64,000 nucleotides of DNA from a bacterium 1xD8-48. GTDB lineage: Bacteria; Bacillota; Clostridia; Lachnospirales; Lachnospiraceae. The notes beneath the pieces are model-generated. The model saw only the letters and a list, made by a program, of their open reading frames with translations, was not told the origin of the DNA and searched no databases. Made by a program: the position numbers and the translations under genes. How positions within the stretch are numbered: position 1 is the stretch's first letter; each line of letters opens with the position of its first letter. This document shows positions 26,289 to 35,377 of this stretch, piece after piece. The stretch is from positions 40,172 through 104,171 of the forward strand of contig QZDS01000018.1 of assembly GCA_009917455.1 (NCBI GenBank). Reading direction: 5' to 3'.

Positions 26289-28856
26289 ATGAAAAGAAAA
26301 ACTGATATTTATAAAAGAAATCCGTTTCCGGGAAGCTTATCGGAGGAGGAAAGCGTCAGGGAAAAGGAGCATCGGAGGGTAATTCGCCGGGCGGCAGCGG
26401 AAGGAATGGTTCTGCTTGCCAATGACGGCGTGCTGCCCTTTGCCGAAAATCAAAAAGCGGCTCTGTACGGCGGCGGCGCCAGATACACGGTTATCGGCGG
26501 AACCGGCTCCGGTATGGTAAACTACCGCAGCGCGGTCAGCATTGAAGAAGGGCTTAAAAATGCCGGAATTGAAATCACGTCAGGCGAATGGCTGGAGGAT
26601 TACAGCAAAAAGTATGAACTGTGCAGAAAGGAATGGAAGAAGCATATTTACGATATTTCCACTCCCGGGGATTCCGATTCGCTGTACCGGGCTCACGCGG
26701 CAAATCCCCTGGAGATGCCGAAGGGCAGGCAGATCGAAAAAATACAGGGAACGGATACTGCAATTTATGTAATCAGCCGGATTTCCGGCGAGGGAGCGGA
26801 CAGAAAAGCCGGAGCCGGGGACTACTATCTTTCCGGACAGGAAAAAGAGGAGCTGGAGCGGATTTGCAGCCTTTATTCTAAAGTGGTAGTGATTTTGAAT
26901 ACCGGCGGCATTATTGATTTGAGCTTTATGGATGAAATGAATATAGGGGCATTGCTTGTAATGTCCCAGGCCGGGATGGAAAGCGGGAACGCCCTGGCGG
27001 ACGTGCTTACAGGGAAGGTAAACCCCTGCGGAAGGCTGACAGACAGCTGGGCGTATCATTATGAAGATTATCCTTCCAGCAAAAATTTCAGTCACAATAA
27101 CGGAAATGTGATTGAGGAAAAATACGAGGACGGCATTTACGTGGGCTACCGGTACTTTGACAGCTTTGGCATAAAGCCGCGGTATTGCTTCGGGTACGGC
27201 TGCTCCTACACTTCTTTTGCCATAGAGGCGGAGTCAGTGGCTGTAAAGGAAAATAAAGCGGAAATCCTTTTGTCCGTCAAAAATACCGGCATGGCGGCGG
27301 GAAGAGAGGTGGTGCAGATTTACGCCTCCTGCCCCGGAACCATGCTCCAAAAGGAATTAAAGCGTCTCGTGGCATACGGAAAAACCGGTGTGATTCCGGC
27401 AGGAGGCAGAGGAAAAATCCGCCTGAAATTCGACCTTTGCCTGCTGGAGGCTTTTCACGGCGGAAAATCGGCATGGCTCATGGAAGAAGGGGAGTACTAT
27501 CTGCTTGCGGGAGACTGCACGGAGAACGTATGGCCCATTGCCAGCTTAATTGTAAAAGAGACAGTTGAAACGGAAAAGGTTCGGGAAATCTGTCCTCTGC
27601 TGGACGCCTTAGAGGAAATTGCCCCTGATAACTCATATCTTTTGTCAGAAAGGCAAAAGATGAAGGAAATTTGCAAAGAAAAGGAACTGCCTCAAATTGC
27701 TGTTGTCCCGGCGGCAAGAAAAGGAAGGGACGCAGAGCCGGATGCTTCTGCTGCTTCTTTGGCAAAGCAGGCGCTTGAAAAGCTGTCAACAGAGCAGAAG
27801 ATACAGCTTGTGTGCGGACGCCCCAGGGAAGGTGCGGCGGAGATTATCGGAGCGGCAGCCGTGCAGGCGCCGGGAGCGGCGGGAGAGACGGTATCACTTC
27901 AAATGCAGGATGGGGATGTGGCCAGTCTGATACTGGCTGACGGTCCTGCGGGACTGCGCCTGCAAAAGCGTTATGAGGAAAACAAAAAGACAGGGGAAAT
28001 TTATACGCTGAGCCGGTATGAAAGCCTGGAAAACCGCATTTTCGGAACAGAATTTCTGCATGAAGATACCATAAAGCATTATCAATACTGCAGCGCAATC
28101 CCGGTAGGCACGCTGCTTGCGCAGACCTTTGACACAGAGCTGATGGAGGAAATCGGAGCGCTTATTGGCAGAGAAATGAAAGAATTCGGGGTGACATTGT
28201 GGCTTGCCCCCGGCATGAATATCCACAGAAATCCCTTGTGCGGAAGAAATTTTGAATACTACTCGGAAGACCCTCTTGTGAGCGGAAAGATGGCCGCCGC
28301 AGTTACGAAAGGCGCGCAGTCCCTTCCCGGTATCGGCACAACTGTCAAGCATTTTGCCTGCAATAATCAGGAGGAAAACAGAAGAGGCGTTTCCAGTATT
28401 GTTTCCCAGAGAGCGCTGCGGGAGATATATCTGAAAGGGTTTGAAATCGCTGTTAAGGAATCACAGCCCATGGCAATCATGACTTCTTATAATAAAGTCA
28501 ACGGCGTCCACACAGCAAACAGCTATGATTTATGTACAGAGGCGGCCCGGAAGGAATGGGGATTCGAGGGAATCATCATGACGGACTGGACCACCACCAA
28601 CGCCGGAGGCGGCTGTTCGGCGGCAAAATGCCTGCGGGCGGGAAACGATTTGATTATGCCGGGAAAGCTGTCTGACCGGAAAGAAATCCTGGACGCTGTC
28701 CATGGCCTTGGCACACAGTTTCTGGATATCAGATATCTGGACGAATGCGCATTAAGAATGCTTAAGGTTATTTTTGCATCGGATGCCTATGAAGGGGCGG
28801 AGAGCTGGCTGGCGGATAAGAAAACGGATTGTATCATGGAGGAAGCAGTGGATTGA
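26289..28856 (+). CDS. Beta-glucosidase, GH3 family with permuted domain order
   Basis: 855 aa from the ATG at 26289, the first good start downstream of the promoter. The usual GH3 order is inverted. The (alpha/beta)6 domain comes first (AAAEGMVLLANDGVLPF near residue 30), with the probable acid/base Glu168 in SGEGADR. An FnIII-like domain follows (about 315-415), then the TIM barrel from LADGPAGL near 548. The nucleophile is Asp766 in MTDW, and KHFACNNQE lies in the substrate site. This arrangement is known from Butyrivibrio and Ruminococcus beta-glucosidases. No signal peptide, so it is probably cytoplasmic. It is likely cotranscribed with lspA. Confidence 0.9.
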   Translation: MKRKTDIYKRNPFPGSLSEEESVREKEHRRVIRRAAAEGMVLLANDGVLPFAENQKAALYGGGARYTVIGGTGSGMVNYRSAVSIEEGLKNAGIEITSGEWLEDYSKKYELCRKEWKKHIYDISTPGDSDSLYRAHAANPLEMPKGRQIEKIQGTDTAIYVISRISGEGADRKAGAGDYYLSGQEKEELERICSLYSKVVVILNTGGIIDLSFMDEMNIGALLVMSQAGMESGNALADVLTGKVNPCGRLTDSWAYHYEDYPSSKNFSHNNGNVIEEKYEDGIYVGYRYFDSFGIKPRYCFGYGCSYTSFAIEAESVAVKENKAEILLSVKNTGMAAGREVVQIYASCPGTMLQKELKRLVAYGKTGVIPAGGRGKIRLKFDLCLLEAFHGGKSAWLMEEGEYYLLAGDCTENVWPIASLIVKETVETEKVREICPLLDALEEIAPDNSYLLSERQKMKEICKEKELPQIAVVPAARKGRDAEPDASAASLAKQALEKLSTEQKIQLVCGRPREGAAEIIGAAAVQAPGAAGETVSLQMQDGDVASLILADGPAGLRLQKRYEENKKTGEIYTLSRYESLENRIFGTEFLHEDTIKHYQYCSAIPVGTLLAQTFDTELMEEIGALIGREMKEFGVTLWLAPGMNIHRNPLCGRNFEYYSEDPLVSGKMAAAVTKGAQSLPGIGTTVKHFACNNQEENRRGVSSIVSQRALREIYLKGFEIAVKESQPMAIMTSYNKVNGVHTANSYDLCTEAARKEWGFEGIIMTDWTTTNAGGGCSAAKCLRAGNDLIMPGKLSDRKEILDAVHGLGTQFLDIRYLDECALRMLKVIFASDAYEGAESWLADKKTDCIMEEAVD

Positions 28857-29356
28857 AAATTAGAAGAAATCTGATAAATCTGTTATTCATTTTATTTTTA
28901 ACGGCGGCAGACCAGTTTACAAAGCGCCTTGCCGTCGGAGTCCTCAGGGGAAATGAAAATATTGTGCTGATAAAGGGGATTCTTGAGCTGGAATATTTTG
29001 AGAATTTCGGGGCGGCCTTTAATTCTCTTGTGGGGAAAAGGATTTTGCTCATCCTTATGACGGTTTTGCTCAGCGCCTTTTTAATATGGAAATTGTTCCG
29101 CCTGCCGGATAAAAAGAGATATACCGGAATGCGCGTCTGCCTTTGCCTGGCAGCAGGCGGCGCGCTGGGGAATCTGATTGACAGGATTGCACGGGGATAT
29201 GTTGTGGACTTTATTTACTTTACGCCAATTAACTTTCCAAAGTTTAATTTTGCGGATATCTGTGTGACCGGCGGGGTTATTGCGCTGGGGGTGCTGCTGA
29301 TGTTTTATTACAGGGACGAGGAGGCTGACTTTTTGCTGAGCTTTAAGGGGAAATAA
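28853..29356 (+). CDS. lspA: Lipoprotein signal peptidase (signal peptidase II)
   Basis: 167 aa from a TTG at 28853 that overlaps the GH3 stop codon (TTGA) and follows GGAGGAAG by 7 nt. It has four membrane helices. The catalytic aspartates are in GNLIDR and YVVDFI, and ENFGAAF matches the conserved loop. It cleaves prolipoproteins after lipidation, needed for the several lipobox-bearing binding proteins in this window. The translational coupling to a glycosidase is unusual. Confidence 0.93.
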   Translation: MKIRRNLINLLFILFLTAADQFTKRLAVGVLRGNENIVLIKGILELEYFENFGAAFNSLVGKRILLILMTVLLSAFLIWKLFRLPDKKRYTGMRVCLCLAAGGALGNLIDRIARGYVVDFIYFTPINFPKFNFADICVTGGVIALGVLLMFYYRDEEADFLLSFKGK

Positions 29357-29380
29357 TTATTAAAAAATCAGAGACGGTAA

Positions 29381-29435
29381 TTGCCCGCAAAATGCAGGAA
29401 CAGTTTTGTGCATTTTGTGGGCAATTTTATTTATT
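29381..29435 (+). terminator. Terminator after lspA
   Basis: A 16-bp stem with one wobble (TTGCCCGCAAAATGCA at 29381-29396, partner at 29409-29424) is followed by TTTTATTTATT. Confidence 0.9.
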
Positions 29436-29531
29436 CCCGCGGGGCATTGCGTTTTCTATAATAAGGGTGTAATGGAGCGCTTTTATTAATTTGTCTTTTT
29501 GGTTCGCGGAAGAAAAAGGAGGTCGAAGATT

Positions 29532-31895
29532 ATGAGGGAAAAAATAAACTGGAACAGGGAATGGAGATTCCACGAAGGAGATATCTCCGTGCCGGCTCAG
29601 GTATATAAGGGGGCAAGTTATATGCAGGCTAAAACAGAAAGGGAAAAGACAGGTCCCGGCGCATGGCTATACCCAGACTCCCCGGACAGTTATGAGGAGG
29701 AGGGGATGCTTCCTTCTGAAAAGTGGGAATATGTAACACTTCCCCATGACTATATTATTGGACAGATTCCCAATGCTGAGAATAATAATGCATTGGGATA
29801 TTTCAGATATGAAAATGCCTGGTATCGGAAGCATTTTAAGCTTGATGAAGAGGATAAGGACAGGAGGCTCTCCGTATATTTTGAGGGGATTGCCGTGGAA
29901 TCAACCATTTATGTTAATGGCTGTCTGATAAAAAGAAATTTTTGCGGTTATACTTCTTTTGCGGTGGATATTACCGATTTTGTACGTTTTGACAGGGAAA
30001 ATGTGTTGGCTGTTTATGTGGATGCTTCAAGTACCCATGAGGGATGGTGGTATGAAGGAGCAGGAATTTACCGTCCGGTCTGGCTTATAAAGACGGAAAA
30101 AGTTTATGTGGATTTGTGGGGAGTCTATGTAAGGCCGGTATATGATGAAGCGGAGGGAAGGTGGAATACCAGCCTTGAGGTGACTCTTTGTAATTCAGGG
30201 ATACAGGACAGGAAAGTGCAGGTGATAAACCGGATTTTGTCACCGGAGGGAGAATGTGTCTACACGACTTCGGATGAGTCTGTAGTACTGGCGGGAGAAG
30301 ATACAAAATGTAAAACAAATTTTACAATAAAAGAGCCGTTTTTGTGGGATGTGGATAATCCGTATCAGTATACGGTGACGACGCAGGTGGAGGAAGACGG
30401 ATGTCAGATAGACAGTATGCAGACCAGGTTCGGATTTCGCACTCTGCGGTTTGACGCTGAGAAAGGATTTTTCTTAAACGGCAGGCATGTGCTGATTAAG
30501 GGAGTATGCTGCCATCAGGATTATGGGCTTACCGGAAAGGTACTGCCCGAAAGGGTGGCCAGATATCGGCTGAAGCTTTTAAAGGAAATGGGAGTAAACG
30601 GTTACCGAACCTCCCACTATCCGCACAGCGAGGCTACGATGGATGCTTTGGACGAAATGGGATTTCTCGTGATGGACGAGGTAAGGTGGTTTTCTTCCTC
30701 TGAGGAGGGAAAGGCGCAGTTGGAAATGCTGGTAAAACGGGACAGAAACCGCCCCTCTGTCATTCTCTGGTCCATTGCAAATGAAGAACCCTTAAGCAAA
30801 ACGGAGGCCGGGGTAAAAATTACCCGTTCTCTGCGAACACTGGTGAAACGGCTGGACCTGGACAGACTGGTTACTTCGGCAATCTCCACGGACCCGCTTC
30901 ATGCGCCGGCAGTCGGAGAGTTGGAGGTGGTGGGTATCAATTATAATCTGGAGCAATATGATGAGATTCACAGAAAGTTTCCCACCCTTCCTGTTGTAGC
31001 GTCGGAATGCTGCGCCACGGGAACGACCCGGGGCTGGTATGGGCAGGACGATGAAAGCAGGGGCTATCTTTGTGGATATGACAGGGATACCAATGAATGG
31101 TTCAGAGGAAGGGAACACACATGGCGTTTTCTTACACAAAGACCTTACGTTATGGGATGTTTCCAGTGGGCGGGAATTGAGCACAGGGGGGAAACCGTCT
31201 GGCCAAGGCTTTGCTCGCAGTCCGGGGCAATCGATTTGTATCTGCAGAAAAAGGATGCTTTTTATCAAAATCAGTCTCACTGGTGCGACAAGCCCATGAT
31301 ACATCTTCTACCGCACTGGAACTGGGGAGGGCAGGAAGGAGAAGAAATTCTGGTATATGCCTATACAAACTGTGAGGAGGCTGAACTTTTCTTAAATAAA
31401 AAAAGTCTGGGAAGACAGGAAATTGCCAGGCCGGGACATGGAGAGTGGAGGGTTCCCTATGAGGCGGGAAAGCTGTATGTGAAAGGCTTCCGGGAAGGTA
31501 AATGTGCGGCAGAGGATATACGGGAGACTACGGGGAGGGCCATCAGGTTAAAGCTCCATGTGGACGAGGGAGAGCAAATCCAGGCGGACGGTGCCGATGT
31601 GGCAATTCTGAGCTGTTATTGCGTGGATGAAAAGGGGAGAGAAGTGCCGGATGCCTCTTTAGAGATTACTTTTGAGGCGGAGGGACCAGGAAAAATTGAG
31701 GCTACGGGCTCGGACGTCAGTGACCATATACCGCCGGCTTTTCCGGTGCGCAGGATGAGGGCCGGACGGTGTTCCGTTCTTGTGAGAGCCGGGGAGAAAG
31801 CAGGAGAAATCAAAGTCCGTGCCAGGGCGGAGGGACTTCTTCCGGGGTGTGCGAAGGTGGTGTCGTGCGATTACCAGGGATCCCGTGAATCTTAA
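29532..31895 (+). CDS. Glycoside hydrolase family 2 (beta-galactosidase/beta-glucuronidase-type)
   Basis: 787 aa from the ATG at 29532, which follows AAGGAGGTCG; no good site serves the earlier in-frame codon. The order is an N-terminal sugar-binding domain (YRKHFKL, YVNGCLI), an immunoglobulin-like domain, a TIM barrel (FLNGRHVLIKGVC) and C-terminal domains. The acid/base is Glu418 in IANEEP and the nucleophile Glu492 in ASECC. No signal peptide, so it acts on imported oligosaccharides. A TATAAT at 29457-29462 is a possible -10. It stands just upstream of an ABC importer. The exact substrate (galactoside, glucuronide or other) cannot be told. Confidence 0.88.
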   Translation: MREKINWNREWRFHEGDISVPAQVYKGASYMQAKTEREKTGPGAWLYPDSPDSYEEEGMLPSEKWEYVTLPHDYIIGQIPNAENNNALGYFRYENAWYRKHFKLDEEDKDRRLSVYFEGIAVESTIYVNGCLIKRNFCGYTSFAVDITDFVRFDRENVLAVYVDASSTHEGWWYEGAGIYRPVWLIKTEKVYVDLWGVYVRPVYDEAEGRWNTSLEVTLCNSGIQDRKVQVINRILSPEGECVYTTSDESVVLAGEDTKCKTNFTIKEPFLWDVDNPYQYTVTTQVEEDGCQIDSMQTRFGFRTLRFDAEKGFFLNGRHVLIKGVCCHQDYGLTGKVLPERVARYRLKLLKEMGVNGYRTSHYPHSEATMDALDEMGFLVMDEVRWFSSSEEGKAQLEMLVKRDRNRPSVILWSIANEEPLSKTEAGVKITRSLRTLVKRLDLDRLVTSAISTDPLHAPAVGELEVVGINYNLEQYDEIHRKFPTLPVVASECCATGTTRGWYGQDDESRGYLCGYDRDTNEWFRGREHTWRFLTQRPYVMGCFQWAGIEHRGETVWPRLCSQSGAIDLYLQKKDAFYQNQSHWCDKPMIHLLPHWNWGGQEGEEILVYAYTNCEEAELFLNKKSLGRQEIARPGHGEWRVPYEAGKLYVKGFREGKCAAEDIRETTGRAIRLKLHVDEGEQIQADGADVAILSCYCVDEKGREVPDASLEITFEAEGPGKIEATGSDVSDHIPPAFPVRRMRAGRCSVLVRAGEKAGEIKVRARAEGLLPGCAKVVSCDYQGSRES

Positions 31896-32151
31896 AAAAC
31901 ACAATAAAAGATAAAATTATACAGATAAAATGTTTGAAATGCCGAATAAATGACGCGAAATATCTTTATAATGCTGAAACATGTACAGCAATTTTGTTTA
32001 TAAATTAAACAGGTTTATGCATTTTAAACATAGTGGGAAACAGGTATAGTGGTAGCACAGGCCGGTAATGGAAACTAGAATTATAATTCTGATATTTTAC
32101 CTGAGAGGAAAACAAAAGAAATAGGTTGTTTTTTAAAGAAAGGAGAAAAGT

Positions 32152-33531
32152 ATGAAAAAGTCAATAGCGATTTTGCTGACAGGAATGTTGATGGCAGGGC
32201 TGCTGTCAGGCTGTGGGGGAGGGGCGGATAGTTCCTCAGAGGATGCTGGAGTGGACACTGCGCCTGCAGCTGTGGCGGAAGGGGAAAAGGAGCCGCAGGC
32301 TGATGCCGGAGCAGAGAAGGAAGCGGATGCGGCTTCAGGTTCTATAGAGGTGGAGGTCACCTTTACTGACCAGGATTTGGAGAAGTTTCAGACGATTGTA
32401 AATGATTTTGTGGCAGAAAGCGGGATAAATGTGGAGCTGGTTGCGCCGGGCGCAGACTATGAAACTGTAATGAAGACAAGAATGGCATCGGGGGACCTTC
32501 CGGATGTATGGGAGACCCATGGATGGTCTGTGATGCGTTACTCTGAATATTTATGTCCCTTAAATGACCAGCCCTGGTTTGACAAAATCGACCCTGCAGC
32601 AATGGGGGTAGTGGAGGCTTCTGACGGCAATATCTACGTTCTTCCGGTTTCCCAGGTAGTATCCGGCGTGATTTATAATGCAGATACCCTTAAGGAGGCA
32701 GGAGTGAATCCTGAGGATATCCGTACACTGGAGGATTTCGAAGCCGCCTGTGAGAAAATTAAAGCTTTAGGAAAAACTCCGATTCATATTGGCGGAAAAG
32801 ACAGTGGAAATGCGGCAGGCTTTCTTGGCTCTATTGCGCCGGCAATGCTTACTGACGAGGGCTGTATCTATCCTAACGGAGACGAGTTGAAGAACGGAAC
32901 CTTTGACTGGGAGCAGTACGGCACACCGGTAATGCAGAAAATTGCGGATTATGTAAATAACGGTTATATCAATGTGGATTTTACTACGGCGGATACCAAG
33001 ACAATGCAGACTGCTCTGGGGGCCGGAGACTGCGGTTTTGTATTTCGTAACACGCCGAATATTGTAAATGCAAGGAATTATGTGGAAGGCTGTAATGTAG
33101 GTATTATCCCTATTCCCTCGTCCACAGAGGAAGGAAAATCTTCTTTCAGAATCGGTGAAGGCACATGTCTTGGAATTTGGAAGGATACAGAAAATTATGA
33201 CGCGGCGGCGGCATTTCTGGAATATTTAGCCCGCCCGGAGGTCGCGAAAGAGATTTGCCTGATTAATGGCTCCGTGCCGGCGTTGCTGGATGTGAACGTG
33301 GACGATGACTATGCGGTAACCGCTTTCCATACAGCCCAGGAACAGTTTGGCGGAGACCTGTACTACGATAATATATTCGACAGAGAATATTTTCCCAGCG
33401 GAATGTGGGGCGTAATGGCCGACTCGGTGACAGAAGTGGTTATGGACCCGACGGAAGCAGGCGTTGCCTCCAGTGTGAAGCTTCTTGAGGAAAATTATCT
33501 GGATAAGTATGCGGAAGCAAAGTCACAGTAG
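32152..33531 (+). CDS. Carbohydrate ABC transporter binding lipoprotein (SBP family 1)
   Basis: 459 aa. The lipobox LSGC has Cys21, followed by an acidic low-complexity linker to about residue 60. The SBP_bac_1 fold has VTFTDQDLEKFQTIVNDF, MASGDLPDVWETHGW and FLEYLARPEVAKEICL. It is the receptor of the importer completed by the two permeases downstream. Start after AAAGGAGAAAAG. The 256-nt gap upstream (31896-32151) is AT-rich and holds no gene; -10-like TATAAT and TATAGT hexamers occur there without good -35 partners. Confidence 0.9.
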   Translation: MKKSIAILLTGMLMAGLLSGCGGGADSSSEDAGVDTAPAAVAEGEKEPQADAGAEKEADAASGSIEVEVTFTDQDLEKFQTIVNDFVAESGINVELVAPGADYETVMKTRMASGDLPDVWETHGWSVMRYSEYLCPLNDQPWFDKIDPAAMGVVEASDGNIYVLPVSQVVSGVIYNADTLKEAGVNPEDIRTLEDFEAACEKIKALGKTPIHIGGKDSGNAAGFLGSIAPAMLTDEGCIYPNGDELKNGTFDWEQYGTPVMQKIADYVNNGYINVDFTTADTKTMQTALGAGDCGFVFRNTPNIVNARNYVEGCNVGIIPIPSSTEEGKSSFRIGEGTCLGIWKDTENYDAAAAFLEYLARPEVAKEICLINGSVPALLDVNVDDDYAVTAFHTAQEQFGGDLYYDNIFDREYFPSGMWGVMADSVTEVVMDPTEAGVASSVKLLEENYLDKYAEAKSQ

Positions 33532-33553
33532 GATGGCCTGAAAAATAAAATGG

Positions 33554-33591
33554 CCCCGGCATTCGTAACTTTTTGATGCCGGGGTTTTTAT
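33554..33591 (+). terminator. Intra-operon terminator between binding protein and permeases
   Basis: CCCCGGCAT (33554-33562) pairs with ATGCCGGGG (33576-33584), followed by TTTTTATT. The first permease begins only 18 nt later with no evident promoter, so the hairpin probably attenuates rather than ends the transcript. Confidence 0.88.
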
Positions 33592-33608
33592 TCCACGGAG
33601 GTGAACGA

Positions 33609-34478
33609 TTGAAAAAAAGAAATAGACAAATGAACTTATTTTACATTCCGGCGGTTGCTCTGATGGCATTATTTGTCGTATATCCGTTTTTCCGGGCCAT
33701 TCAGATATCTTTCTGTAAATGGAACGGCTATTCTGAAAACATCCGGTTTGTAGGGCTGGACAATTATATTTACATGATGACTGACAGGAAATTCTGGAAT
33801 GCTTTTGGAAATACGCTGTTATATGGATTTGGTTCCACCTTCCTTCAGAATGTGTTCGGGCTGGCATTTGCATTGCTGGTCAATTCCGGATTTAAAGGAA
33901 ACAAGATTGTCAGAACGGTGGTTTATATGCCAATCATGATTTCCAGTCTGATTATGGGCTATATTATGTACTATTTTCTGGTTTTTGACAACGGCGTCCT
34001 CAATGATATCATCGGATGGTTCGGGAAGGAGCCTCAAAACTGGTTGGGAAATCCGGTGGTGGGGCGTGTGGCTATCACGCTGATTAATTCCTGGCAGTAT
34101 GTGGGAAACAGCATGATAATTTACCTGGCAGGCCTGCAGAATATTCCTCAGATGTACTATGAGGCGGCGACCATTGACGGCGCGGGGAAATGGGCCAGCT
34201 TTAAAAGGATTACCATGCCGCTTTTGGTACCGTCCATTTCATCGGCTGTGATTTTAAATCTGATTGGCGGCTTGAAGCTGTATGATTTGGTGGTATCTCT
34301 CACCAATGGAGGTCCGGGCTATACCACCCACTCGGTTATGTCCTATATCAGCAATCAGTATTTTACACAGGAAAAGGCAGGTTATTCGGCGGCAATAGGG
34401 ATTTTTATCTTTCTATTTATTGTGTTGGTATCTGCTATAGGAAATCATTATTTTGCAGGAAAGGAAGTGGATCTGTAA
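33609..34478 (+). CDS. Sugar ABC transporter permease (CUT1, first subunit)
   Basis: 289 aa from a TTG at 33609 preceded by GGAGGTG. There are six membrane helices, with the permease-ATPase contact EAATIDGAGKWASFKRITMP near the C-terminal third. This is a UgpA/MalF-type subunit. It ends immediately before its partner (no gap). The ATPase is not encoded here; in Clostridia CUT1 importers commonly share one MsmX-type ATPase encoded elsewhere. Confidence 0.9.
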   Translation: MKKRNRQMNLFYIPAVALMALFVVYPFFRAIQISFCKWNGYSENIRFVGLDNYIYMMTDRKFWNAFGNTLLYGFGSTFLQNVFGLAFALLVNSGFKGNKIVRTVVYMPIMISSLIMGYIMYYFLVFDNGVLNDIIGWFGKEPQNWLGNPVVGRVAITLINSWQYVGNSMIIYLAGLQNIPQMYYEAATIDGAGKWASFKRITMPLLVPSISSAVILNLIGGLKLYDLVVSLTNGGPGYTTHSVMSYISNQYFTQEKAGYSAAIGIFIFLFIVLVSAIGNHYFAGKEVDL

Positions 34479-35324
34479 ATGAAAATAAAGAAAACAAAGA
34501 ACAGATATCTGCATCGTTCCAACTGGTGGAAATATCTGCTCAGTGTTGTTATCGTAGGAATTTATCTGCTTCCGATTTTGGTAATTGCAGTCACTTCCTT
34601 AAAGCCTGTGACAGACCATTCCTCAAGGCTGGCGCTTCCGGAAGTGATTTACTGGGGAAACTACCTGAAAGCGTTTAATGCAGGCGGTCTTTTGAATGCA
34701 ATTAAAAATACCATGATTATTACTTTTTTTGTGGTAGTAATTGAAGTATTTGCAGGATGTATGGGAGCATATCCGCTGGCAAGGAACCGTTCAAGGCTGA
34801 ACAAGGTGGTAAAGGCGTTGATTATGGGAGTCATGATGGTTCCGGGGCTGTCTATTGTAGTAGGTGTATACTCCACACTGGTAAATCTCCATGCAATATC
34901 CACCTACTGGGGAATTATCATTGTGACGGCTGCATTCGGACTGCCCCTCTCCATCTACCTGTATTCTAATTTTATCTCATCGATTCCAAGAACCTTGGAT
35001 GAGGCGGCGGCTATCGACGGCGCGGGGGCAGCACAGACCTTTCTACACATTATTCTTCCGCAGCTAAAGCCGGTAACCGTGTCTGTAATCATTATGAAGG
35101 GCGTAGGGGCCTGGAATGAATATGGTTACTCCCTCTATATTCTGCAAAAACCGCAGATGTATAATATCACGCTGACCATTAAGCAGTTCTTTGCGGAAAG
35201 TATGAATGATTTGAATGCGGCAGCAGCCGGAGCGGTTCTTGGAATCCTGCCGGTTATCGTTATTTATCTGTTCCTGCAAAAATATTTTATTCAGGGTTCT
35301 TTGGACAGTGCGGTTAAGGGGTAG
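34479..35324 (+). CDS. Sugar ABC transporter permease (CUT1, second subunit)
   Basis: 281 aa, six membrane helices, UgpE/MalG type. The EAA loop is EAAAIDGAGAAQTFLHIILP. The end (IQGSLDSAVKG) is typical of this subunit. It pairs with the permease at 33609-34478. The next gene is the GH4 glycosidase, 53 nt on, consistent with import and intracellular hydrolysis. Confidence 0.92.
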   Translation: MKIKKTKNRYLHRSNWWKYLLSVVIVGIYLLPILVIAVTSLKPVTDHSSRLALPEVIYWGNYLKAFNAGGLLNAIKNTMIITFFVVVIEVFAGCMGAYPLARNRSRLNKVVKALIMGVMMVPGLSIVVGVYSTLVNLHAISTYWGIIIVTAAFGLPLSIYLYSNFISSIPRTLDEAAAIDGAGAAQTFLHIILPQLKPVTVSVIIMKGVGAWNEYGYSLYILQKPQMYNITLTIKQFFAESMNDLNAAAAGAVLGILPVIVIYLFLQKYFIQGSLDSAVKG

Positions 35325-35377
35325 AAAAAGAGAAAGTAAAGGAACAATGCCGGTTGGCGGAAGAAGGAGGAGAAACT

